DNA of 64,000 nucleotides from Rhodococcus gordoniae (GTDB taxonomy: Bacteria > Actinomycetota > Actinomycetes > Mycobacteriales > Mycobacteriaceae): assembly GCF_001646655.1 (NCBI RefSeq), contig NZ_LPZN01000004.1, positions 62,001 through 126,000 of the forward strand, written 5' to 3'. Numbering within the stretch: the stretch's first letter is position 1; each line of letters opens with the position of its first letter. The position numbers were made by a program, and so were the translations under genes. Shown here piece after piece: positions 36,361-43,777 of this stretch. The notes beneath the pieces are model-generated. The model saw only the letters and a program-made list of their open reading frames with translations, searched no databases and had not been told where the DNA came from.

Positions 36361-36429
36361 TCCGATGTGCGGGAGCGGAAGTCGCTCGCGGCTTCCGCTC
36401 CCGATGTCGCACACGAGCGAAGGAGAAGC

Positions 36430-36831
36430 ATGTCCACCGAAATCATGGGCAGCGGGACCACCGGCACCGATGCCGCAACGGAGTCCCCGGCCTGGGTCGC
36501 CGTCGCCACGGTGAAAGAGGTGACCCGCCGCCGCAAACTCCGCGTGGAGGTCGCCGGCCTCGCGATCGCACTGTTCCATGCGAACGACCGCATCTACGCC
36601 TTCGCCGACCTGTGCATCCACCAGGACCGCTCGCTCGTGAAGGGCACGCTCCTGCACGGCCGGGTCATCTGCCCGGGCCACCAGTGGCGCTTCGATCTCG
36701 AGACCGGATACGAAGAGGACCAGGACCTCTGCCAGCCGGTCTATCCCGTCCTCGTGCGCGACGAGACCGTCCTCGTCGACCCCACCCCGCGTCCGGCACC
36801 GGCCGCATCCGGAAAGGAGTGCACGGCATGA
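36430..36831 (+). CDS. Rieske [2Fe-2S] ferredoxin, low-potential type
   Basis: A 133-residue soluble Rieske protein. Cluster ligands are Cys62-x-His64 (LCIHQD) and Cys81-x2-His84 (CPGHQW), 16 residues apart, the C-x-H-x15-17-C-x2-H pattern of dioxygenase-type Rieske ferredoxins. It lacks the two extra disulfide cysteines of bc1-type proteins. About 35 N-terminal residues look disordered. AGGAGA lies at 36421-36426, just before the ATG at 36430. Its stop overlaps the reductase start (ATGA). It probably passes electrons from the reductase to the diiron enzyme. Confidence 0.9.
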   Translation: MSTEIMGSGTTGTDAATESPAWVAVATVKEVTRRRKLRVEVAGLAIALFHANDRIYAFADLCIHQDRSLVKGTLLHGRVICPGHQWRFDLETGYEEDQDLCQPVYPVLVRDETVLVDPTPRPAPAASGKECTA

Positions 36832-38054
36832 CCGTTCGCACCGTAGTCACCGTGGGCGCCGGCCAGGTCGCCGCCGTCGCCGCACGCACCCTGCGTCGCC
36901 GCGGCTTCGACGGACGGATCGTGCTGCTCGGCGACGAGCAGCACGCCCCCTACCAGCGTCCGCCCCTGTCGAAGGAATTCCTCGCGGGCTGTGAAGGAGT
37001 CGACTCCCTCGCGCTGCTGACCCGGAAATGGCTCGACGCCAACGACATCGACATCCGCACGGGCGTGTCGGTGCAGCGCATCGACACCGCGACCCGCACC
37101 GTCGAGTTCGACGGCGGCGAGATCGCCGCCGACGCGATCGTCCTCGCGACGGGCGGACGCCCCCGCACCCTCACCACCACCGGATCCCGTCCCGATCTCG
37201 TCCACTACCTGCGCACTGTCGACGACGCGACCGCCCTCGCGGCACGCCTGACCCCGGGGTCGAGTCTCGCAATCGTCGGTGGCGGCTTCATCGGACTCGA
37301 GATCGCCGCGACGGCACGATCTCTCGGCGTGACGGTGACGGTCCTCGAACAGGCCGAACACCTGCTCGGAGGCATTCTCGGCGAGCGGGTCGGCGGCCAC
37401 TGCGCCGATCTGCACCGCCGCAACGGCGTCGACCTGCGCACCGGCACGGGTGTCGCCTCGGTGACCACCTCCGACAGCGGCGTACGGATCGAGACCACCA
37501 CCGGCGGGATCGTCGAGGCCGACGCCGTGGTGGTCGGTATCGGCATCGTGCCCAACACCGACATCGCGGCGGCGAGCGGACTGACCGTCGACGGTGGGGT
37601 CGTGGTCGACGCCACCGGACGTACCTCGGTCGAGAACATCTACGCGGCAGGCGACGTCGCGAAGCGCTTCTCACCGAGGGAAGGCCGGCACATCCGCGTC
37701 GAGCACTTCGACAACGCGAACCGGCAGGCCGCGGTGGTCGCCGACACGATCGCCGGACGGCAGTCGCTCTCCGACGACCCGCACTGGTTCTGGTCGGATC
37801 AATACGACACCAACATCCAGTTCGCCGGATCGGCTTCCGGAACAACCGAACTCGTCGTCCGAGGTGATGCCGGCAGCGGAGAGTTCTCCGTCTTCTATCT
37901 CGCGGGAGACGTATTGACCGCCGCCTTCGCGATGGACCGCGGCGAGGACATCATGGCGGCCCGCGAACTCGTCGGACGCCGAGTGGACGCGGCGCTGCTC
38001 GCCGACGAGGACACCGATCTGTGGGAGATGTACGAGGAGGTCGAGCCCGCATGA
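36828..38054 (+). CDS. FAD-dependent ferredoxin reductase
   Basis: A 408-residue reductase of the oxygenase-coupled glutathione-reductase fold (BphA4/rubredoxin-reductase type). Seen: FAD motif VTVGAGQVAAVAARTLRRRG, QRPPLSKEFLAG, NAD(P)H motif LAIVGGGFIGLEIAATA, and IYAAGDVA with the C-terminal VEHFDNANRQ. The second glycine pattern in the first motif (GAGQVA) is normal for the type. ATG at 36828 overlaps the Rieske stop, and its own stop overlaps the aldehyde dehydrogenase start, so the three are tightly coupled. It should reduce one or both Rieske ferredoxins with NAD(P)H. Confidence 0.93.
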   Translation: MTVRTVVTVGAGQVAAVAARTLRRRGFDGRIVLLGDEQHAPYQRPPLSKEFLAGCEGVDSLALLTRKWLDANDIDIRTGVSVQRIDTATRTVEFDGGEIAADAIVLATGGRPRTLTTTGSRPDLVHYLRTVDDATALAARLTPGSSLAIVGGGFIGLEIAATARSLGVTVTVLEQAEHLLGGILGERVGGHCADLHRRNGVDLRTGTGVASVTTSDSGVRIETTTGGIVEADAVVVGIGIVPNTDIAAASGLTVDGGVVVDATGRTSVENIYAAGDVAKRFSPREGRHIRVEHFDNANRQAAVVADTIAGRQSLSDDPHWFWSDQYDTNIQFAGSASGTTELVVRGDAGSGEFSVFYLAGDVLTAAFAMDRGEDIMAARELVGRRVDAALLADEDTDLWEMYEEVEPA

Positions 38055-39505
38055 CGATCACCGGCCTGAACCACATCGACGGCAACTGGGTACCGGCGGC
38101 CTCCGGAGCGGTCTTCGAACGCCGCAACCCGGCCGACGAGACCGATCTGATCGGCACCTTCCCGGATTCCGACAGCGTCGACGTCCGCAACGCCGTCGGC
38201 GCACTCGACAAGGCCGCGCCCGAATGGGCCGCCACCCCGCCGGAACGCCGCGCCGCGATCCTCGAAGCGGCCGCCGACCACCTCGCCGCGCGCTCGGCCG
38301 AACTCGTCGACGAACTGATCCGCGAGGAGGGCAAGACCCGCACCGAAGCGTCGATGGAGGTGAGCCGCACCCCCATGAACCTGCGCTTCTACGCGGGTGA
38401 AGCGCTGCGCGCCACCGGTGCGACCTTCCCGGCCCCCGGATCCACGACGATCTACACCGTGCGCGAACCGATCGGGATCGTCGGTGCCATCACACCGTGG
38501 AACTTCCCGCTCAACATCCCCTCCCGCAAGCTCGGGCCGGCGCTCGCCGCCGGCAACACGGTGCTGTTCAAGCCGTCCGAGATCACCCCGCTGATGGGGC
38601 AGCGACTCGTCGAGGCCCTGCTCGCCGGTGGTCTGCCGCCCGGCGCGATCGCACTCGTCCAGGGCGACGGCAAGGCAGGCGCGGCCGTGTCCGGCGACGA
38701 ACGGGTCGCGGCCGTGACCTTCACCGGCTCCACCGAGGTCGGACGCGCCATCCACCGCAGCGTCGGCCCCGACCGGCGCGTGCAGCTGGAGATGGGCGGC
38801 AAGAACCCCGTCGTCGTGCTGGCCGACGCCGACCTCGACGCCGCAGCCGCACTGATCGTCAAGGGCGCCTTCGGATTGTCGGGCCAGGCGTGCACCGGCA
38901 CCAGCCGTGTCGTCGCCGTCGACGCAATCCACGACGAGTTGCTCGAGAAGGTCGCCGAACGCACCCGCGCCCTGCGGGTGGGACCGGGTTCGGGTGCCGC
39001 CGTCGACCTCGGCCCGCTCGCGAGTCGCGGTCAGCTCGACAAGTTCCTCGAGTACGTCACCATCGGCACGGACGAAGGCGCACGGCTCGTGTGCGGTGGC
39101 GCGCGATGCGACGACGATGCGCTGCGAGACGGATTCTTCGTGCGGCCCACAGTGTTCGCGGACACCGCACCGGGGATGCGCCTGCTCACCGACGAGATCT
39201 TCGGACCCGTGCTGGCCTTCCAGCGCGCCGGTTCCTTCGACGAAGCCCTCGCCCTGGCGAACGACACCGCCTTCGGGCTCAGCGCCTCCGTCGTCACCCG
39301 GAGCCTCTCGGACGCCCAGCGATTCGTCGCCGGATCGAGGACCGGACTCGTGAAGGTCAACCAGCCCACCACGGGAATGGCCATGAACGCACCGTTCGGC
39401 GGTTACAAGCAGTCGAGCACGCAGACCTTCAAGGAACAGGCCGGCCCCACGCTCATGCAGTTCTACCAATCCGAGAAGACCGTCTACCTCGCCCCCGACG
39501 CCTGA
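38051..39505 (+). CDS. Aldehyde dehydrogenase of the redox operon
   Basis: A 484-residue NAD(P)-dependent aldehyde dehydrogenase. Catalytic base Glu247 (QLEMGGKNP) and nucleophile Cys281 (LSGQACTGTS) are present, along with PWNFPLNIPSRKLGPALAAG and FTGSTEVGRAIH. It is closest in look to oxoglutarate/succinate-semialdehyde and 2,5-dioxovalerate dehydrogenases, but this cannot be fixed by eye. It starts 4 bases inside the reductase gene (ATGA). It probably oxidises an aldehyde released by the diiron oxygenase step. Confidence 0.93.
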   Translation: MTITGLNHIDGNWVPAASGAVFERRNPADETDLIGTFPDSDSVDVRNAVGALDKAAPEWAATPPERRAAILEAAADHLAARSAELVDELIREEGKTRTEASMEVSRTPMNLRFYAGEALRATGATFPAPGSTTIYTVREPIGIVGAITPWNFPLNIPSRKLGPALAAGNTVLFKPSEITPLMGQRLVEALLAGGLPPGAIALVQGDGKAGAAVSGDERVAAVTFTGSTEVGRAIHRSVGPDRRVQLEMGGKNPVVVLADADLDAAAALIVKGAFGLSGQACTGTSRVVAVDAIHDELLEKVAERTRALRVGPGSGAAVDLGPLASRGQLDKFLEYVTIGTDEGARLVCGGARCDDDALRDGFFVRPTVFADTAPGMRLLTDEIFGPVLAFQRAGSFDEALALANDTAFGLSASVVTRSLSDAQRFVAGSRTGLVKVNQPTTGMAMNAPFGGYKQSSTQTFKEQAGPTLMQFYQSEKTVYLAPDA

Positions 39506-39542
39506 CCGGCGAACACCCCTACACATGCCTGGAGGAAAGACC

Positions 39543-39899
39543 ATGGAGTTCAAACGAGTGGCCCGATCCGGGCAGGTGCCCGAAGGCATCGTCCGCCGGT
39601 TCTACGCCGACGACTACGAGTTCGCCGTCTCCCGGCTCGACGGCAAGGCGTACGCGACATCCAACTACTGCTCGCATCTCGACTGCCTGCTCTCGTCCGG
39701 CAAGCTCGTCCAGGACGGCATCGGATGCTCCTGCCACGGAAGCGCGTTCGACCTCGAGACCGGTGAGCCGATCTGCCCTCCGGCCACCGAGCCGATCAAG
39801 ACCTATCCGTGCGAGGAGCGCGACGGGGAGATCTTCGTCGGGATCGACCCCGCCGAGCCGCCGGAAGGACCGCGCCGACGCAGGATGCGGTCGGCATGA
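39543..39899 (+). CDS. Rieske [2Fe-2S] protein, high-potential (bc1-like) type
   Basis: A 118-residue Rieske protein. Box I is CSHLDC (ligands Cys43, His45; extra Cys48) and box II is CSCHGS (ligands Cys62, His65; extra Cys64). The extra pair Cys48/Cys64 and the Ser after Gly are the features that raise the potential in cytochrome bc1 and b6f Rieske proteins, here in a soluble ferredoxin with no membrane anchor. Start at 39543 (MEFKRV) with GGAGGAAAG just upstream; a start at 39525 would use that site as codons. Its stop overlaps the next gene (ATGA). Confidence 0.9.
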   Translation: MEFKRVARSGQVPEGIVRRFYADDYEFAVSRLDGKAYATSNYCSHLDCLLSSGKLVQDGIGCSCHGSAFDLETGEPICPPATEPIKTYPCEERDGEIFVGIDPAEPPEGPRRRRMRSA

Positions 39900-41494
39900 C
39901 CCGGCGCGCTGTACGACCGGCGACGCTCGCTACCGGGGGCATGGTCGCGTCGAGTCATCCGCTCGCGAGTCGGGCCGGGGTCCGCGTGCTCGAAGACGGT
40001 GGTAACGCCGTCGACGCGGCCCTGGCGATGGCGGCGGTCACGTGGCTGACCCTGCCCGGGCAATGCGGCATCGGTGGCGACGCCTTCGCCGTGGTGCGCG
40101 AACCGGACGGATCGGTGTGGACGGTCAACGGCAGTGGTTACGGACCCGACGGCGGCACACCGGATTTCTACCGGGAACACGGACTCGGCGCGATCCCGCT
40201 CGACGGGGCGCTCGCCGTCGCCGTGCCCGGTGCGCCCGCCGCGCTGGCCGCACTGCACCGGCGGGGAGCGAGCAGGTCGCTGCCCGAACTGTGGGCACCG
40301 GCCGCCCGTCTCGCCGGAAGCGGCCTGCCCTGCTCGGCGAAGACTCGGACCGATGTGCAGACCGCCCTCCATGCGATCCGCGGCGACGCCGGACTCGCCT
40401 CGGTGTACACCCCGGGCGACCGTTTCCCGCGCGTCGGCGACATACTGCCGCAACCGGATCTGGCCCGCACCATCCGTGCTCTCGCCGACGATCCGGGATC
40501 GTTCTACACCGGCGCGCTCGCCGAACGCTGTGTGGCTACGCTGCAGGGGTGCGGAGCACCGTTCACCGGCGACGAATGGCAGGCCGGGGCGACAGTGGAC
40601 GCGGAAGCACCGCTCACCGCCACCTATGCGGGGCACGTCGTGCACCAGACCCCGCTCCCGACGCCGGGATGGATGGTGCTGCACCAGGCCGCCCTGTGCG
40701 ACGGCGCACTCGGCACGCATCCCGTACTCGGGGCGGCATCGATCGACCGGATGGCCCGCGCGGCCACCCTCGCCTTCGAGGACAGACTCCGCTGGTGTTC
40801 GTCGGACAACGACGGGGTCGCGCGGGTGCTCGACCCCGCGAATATCGCAGCGGGTCGCGCACGGATCGACGAGCGTGCACCGGCCGGGGCGTTCGCGGTC
40901 GCCGCCGGGGACACCACGTCGTTCGTCGCCGTGGACGCCGACGGGCGGGCGGTGTCGTTCATCCATTCGCTGGCGTTCACCTTCGGCGCGAAACTCACCG
41001 TGCCCGGCACCGGCATCGTGCTCAACAACCGGCTCGGTCGCGGTGCCTACCTGATCGACGGTCACCCCAACGAGGTTGCACCGCGCCGCAAGCCCCTGCA
41101 CACACTCAACGCGTGGATCGTCACCGACTCGGCGGGCGAGCTGCGGCACGTCGGCAACACCCCCGGCGGCGACGGTCAGGTGCAGTGGAACATGCAGTTG
41201 CTGTCGCACCTGCTCGATCACGGTCTCGATCCCCAGGAGGCGGTCTCGGCGCCGCGCTTCACCGTCTTCCCCGGATCGGACGCCGACGTGCTCGGCGAAC
41301 CGACCGCGTTGCGGATCGAAGGCGACGTCGCCGACGGTGTGTGCGACGAACTGCGCCGGCTCGGTCACCGGGTGGAGATGCTCGAACCACTGGGCGCCGA
41401 CGGAAGCGCACAGGTGATCTCGATCGACGACCGCGGAGTGCTGTCCGGCGGCAGCGATCCACGACAGGAGGGGGTGGCGCTCGGTGTCCTCTGA
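39896..41494 (+). CDS. Gamma-glutamyltransferase-family Ntn hydrolase
   Basis: A 532-residue enzyme of the gamma-glutamyltranspeptidase family. The N-terminal GMVASSHPLASRAGVRVLEDGGNAVDAALAMA is typical (shown here as a single family block), and the autocleavage/nucleophile site is GDTTSFVAVDADG, with Thr340 the expected new N-terminus of the small subunit. There is no signal peptide, so it is cytoplasmic, unlike classical exported Ggt. It should hydrolyse a gamma-glutamyl or other N-acyl bond. No gamma-glutamyl ligase is in the operon, so the natural substrate is open. Confidence 0.88.
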   Translation: MTRRAVRPATLATGGMVASSHPLASRAGVRVLEDGGNAVDAALAMAAVTWLTLPGQCGIGGDAFAVVREPDGSVWTVNGSGYGPDGGTPDFYREHGLGAIPLDGALAVAVPGAPAALAALHRRGASRSLPELWAPAARLAGSGLPCSAKTRTDVQTALHAIRGDAGLASVYTPGDRFPRVGDILPQPDLARTIRALADDPGSFYTGALAERCVATLQGCGAPFTGDEWQAGATVDAEAPLTATYAGHVVHQTPLPTPGWMVLHQAALCDGALGTHPVLGAASIDRMARAATLAFEDRLRWCSSDNDGVARVLDPANIAAGRARIDERAPAGAFAVAAGDTTSFVAVDADGRAVSFIHSLAFTFGAKLTVPGTGIVLNNRLGRGAYLIDGHPNEVAPRRKPLHTLNAWIVTDSAGELRHVGNTPGGDGQVQWNMQLLSHLLDHGLDPQEAVSAPRFTVFPGSDADVLGEPTALRIEGDVADGVCDELRRLGHRVEMLEPLGADGSAQVISIDDRGVLSGGSDPRQEGVALGVL

Positions 41495-41528
41495 CATTGC
41501 TCCGCAACGGGTGTCCTCTGACATTGCT
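41483..41528. repeat. 19-base direct repeat covering the RidA start codon
   Basis: GGTGTCCTCTGACATTGCT occurs at 41483-41501 and again at 41510-41528, a 27-base period, in frame. It gives the RidA protein a doubled N-terminal VSSDIA segment and two equivalent GTG starts. Looks like a small tandem duplication or slippage event. Confidence 0.85.
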
Positions 41529-41942
41529 GCTGTCGCACCGCGTCCGCAGGGCCGGTACGTCCCCGCCGTACTGGCCGGCGACACCGTCCGCACGGCGGGC
41601 ATGACGCCCCGGCGCGACGGCGAACTGATACTCACCGGGCGGGTCGGCGCGGAGGTCACCGTCGACGAGGCACGTGCCGCCGCGATCGTCGCGGTGGGCA
41701 ACGCGCTGGCGGCGATCCGTGCGGCGCTGCCGGAGGGCACACCGTTCCGGCCGGTCGAGATGGTCGTCTACGTCGCGACCGCGCCCGGGTTCACCGACCT
41801 GTCGGTGGTCGCGGACGGCGCGTCGAACGTGATCGAACGCCAACTCGGTGTCGCCGCACTACCGGCACGCACCGCCGTCGGCGTCCACACCCTGCCCGGT
41901 GGAGCGCCGCTCGAGATCGCACTGACCGCCGTGTGCGGATAA
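41484..41942 (+). CDS. RidA/YjgF/Rid-family protein
   Basis: About 152 residues from the GTG at 41484 (143 if the second GTG at 41511 is used). The Rid core is clear: VRTAGMTPRRDGEL, AAAIVAVGNALAAIRAAL, MVVYVATAPGFTDL, and the C-terminal LPARTAVGVHTLPGGAPLEIALTAV, carrying the Arg and Glu of the deaminase-type active site. Rid proteins hydrolyse reactive enamines/imines. The gene overlaps the gamma-glutamyltransferase stop and ends the redox operon, suggesting an imine or enamine intermediate in the pathway. Confidence 0.88.
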   Translation: MSSDIAPQRVSSDIAAVAPRPQGRYVPAVLAGDTVRTAGMTPRRDGELILTGRVGAEVTVDEARAAAIVAVGNALAAIRAALPEGTPFRPVEMVVYVATAPGFTDLSVVADGASNVIERQLGVAALPARTAVGVHTLPGGAPLEIALTAVCG

Positions 41943-41963
41943 ACGGAGGCCACAACCGGGAAA

Positions 41964-42009
41964 CGAGGCTCACAACCCCGGTGGTCGGCCATCAGGGTTG
42001 TGAGCCTCG
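41964..42009. terminator. 15-base-stem hairpin between convergent ridA and DUF2231 genes
   Basis: CGAGGCTCACAACCC (41964-41978) pairs perfectly with GGGTTGTGAGCCTCG (41995-42009) around a 16-base loop. On the minus strand it is followed by TTTCCC. It probably terminates both convergent genes. Its stem sequence resembles the terminator at 52633-52675. Confidence 0.7.
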
Positions 42010-42040
42010 ACTGTGGGTGGTCCACCTCGGCGACGAGCGC

Positions 42041-42616
42041 TCACCTCTTCGCGCCGATGTCCTCGAGTTCGGCTGCGAGATCGACACTCTCGGACGGTCG
42101 CTGCCACCGATACACTCCCCCGCCCTGGGCGTAGGAGAGGTGACCGCCGAGCGCGCCGCCGACACTTACGGCGCCGAGACCGACCAGGGTCCACACCGTC
42201 CCCGTCCGGTCGTGCCGTGCGCGACGCGCGCGATAGGACGTCGCCATGCAGATCGCCCCGATCGCGTTGGATACAGCATGCACCGCGCCGACCCTGCGCT
42301 GAGGAACATCGAGGGTGGAGAAGTCGGCGTATCCGGTGATCACGGTCGGAACGGCCGCGGCCAGTCCGAGGGCGACGAGTTTCCGGGACGCGTCCCGCTG
42401 GCCGGGCAGCGCATCCAATACGGCAGCGGAGATCCACGATCCGATCGGGACGGTGACGAGGAGGGGATGGACGGGGTGTCCGAGCCAGGAACCTCGGAGC
42501 AGGTCGTCGACGACGGAACCGTCGAGGACTCGCCGTATGCGCTGCGCGACGCGCTCGGCGGGCCGATCCACAGCGTCGAAGAATTCGACGGCGCGCAGGA
42601 GTTCGTGCAGGTTCAT
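42041..42616 (-). CDS. DUF2231-family membrane protein
   Basis: A 191-residue protein with four hydrophobic helices. It has the DUF2231 signature: LRGSWLGHPVHPLLVTVPIG, then ITGYADFSTLDVPQRRVGAVHA, then SVGGALGGHLSYAQGGGV. The conserved histidines in GHPVHP and VGAVHAV are at the helix ends and look like haem ligands, which is only inference. I choose the ATG at 42616 (MNLHELLRAV); longer frames to 42709 or beyond have no supporting ribosome-binding site. Confidence 0.82.
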   Translation of the reverse strand: MNLHELLRAVEFFDAVDRPAERVAQRIRRVLDGSVVDDLLRGSWLGHPVHPLLVTVPIGSWISAAVLDALPGQRDASRKLVALGLAAAVPTVITGYADFSTLDVPQRRVGAVHAVSNAIGAICMATSYRARRARHDRTGTVWTLVGLGAVSVGGALGGHLSYAQGGGVYRWQRPSESVDLAAELEDIGAKR

Positions 42617-42746
42617 GATGGGGCGATACCCGTCGGCAGCAGATACGAATCGCCGGGTGACCGCGATGCGACGGCACCCTTCGATCGCTGACCATGACGA
42701 GGGCGGCATTCGTATTTCTGTCGTATCCCGAGGGCACCATGTGGCC

Positions 42747-43744
42747 GTGACCGAAAAGACCGTCGGGCTTCCCGAGGACTATCCGCAATTCCTGGACGAA
42801 CTCGAAGCACAGGTTCGTCGAGCGCGTCTACGGGCTACACGCGCCGCGAATACCGAACTGCTGATCCTGTATTGGACGCTCGGGCACTCCCTTCTCGAGC
42901 GTCAACATGTACACGGCTGGGGATCGAAGGTCGTCGACCAACTGGCCAGGGACCTGCGCTCCGAGTTTCCACACATGCGCGGTCTCTCGCGCCGCAATCT
43001 CTTCTACATGCGGTCCTTCTCGACAAGCTCGACAATCGAGAGCTTCGCGACTGGTACGCAGCTCGCGCAGCAGAACACGGGTGGTCGCGTCACGTTCTGA
43101 CCATCAGATCGCCGGGCAGTTACATCGCCGTGTAGGTGCCGCACCGTCGAATTTTCCGGACCATCTTCCTCCACAGGACTCCGACCTCGCACAGCAACTC
43201 GTTCCGCGACCCGTACATCTTCGATTTCCTCGATCTCGACGAGCGGGCCGCGGAACGAGAACTCGAAGCGGCACTGATGACACGCCTCGAACAGGTACTC
43301 CTCGAACTGGGGCACGGGTTCGCGTTCGTCGGCCGCCAGTACCACTTCACCGTCGACCACGACGACTTCTACATCGACCTGCTCTTCTTCAACTGGATTC
43401 AGTCGCGCTTCGTGGTGGTCGAGCTGAAGATCGGCCGGTTCGAGCCCGAATACGCCGGCAAACTCGGTTTCTACGTCTCCTGGGTGGACGAGAACCTGCG
43501 AGTCGCGGACCGGCACGCACCGACCATCGGGATCCTGCTGTGCGCGGGGCGCAACGACAACGTCGTGCGCTATTCGCTCGCGGGCACGACCGCTCCCTTG
43601 GCGGTTGCGAACTACACCTACGACACCCTGCCCGAACCCATCCGCGAACTCGTGCCTACCGACAGCGAACTCGCCGACGCGGTCGATGCGACCTGGGACG
43701 AGCTCACGCCGGACCGCACCGACGGAGACGATCCGCAGAGCTGA
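42747..43744 (+). pseudogene. Broken YhcG-type (DUF1016) PDDEXK nuclease gene
   Basis: Pieces of one protein occur in three frames in order. 42747-about 43010: VTEKTVGLPEDYPQFLDELEAQ to LSRRNLFYMRSF (N-terminal DUF1016 domain). Then in another frame LLDKLDNRELRDWYAARAAEHGWSRHVL, with roughly 20 residues missing before it. Then a third frame gives SNFPDHLPPQDSDLAQQL, and finally RDPYIFDFLDLDERAAEREL to the end, with the catalytic core DFYIDLLFFNWIQ and VVVELKIGRFEPEYAGK. At least three frameshifts and one deletion. The C-terminal 200 residues remain open. A decayed mobile-type nuclease, perhaps a relic of transfer. Confidence 0.85.
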
Positions 43745-43777
43745 CACCGTTCGTCGGCAGCTCCGGACGCGGTACGA

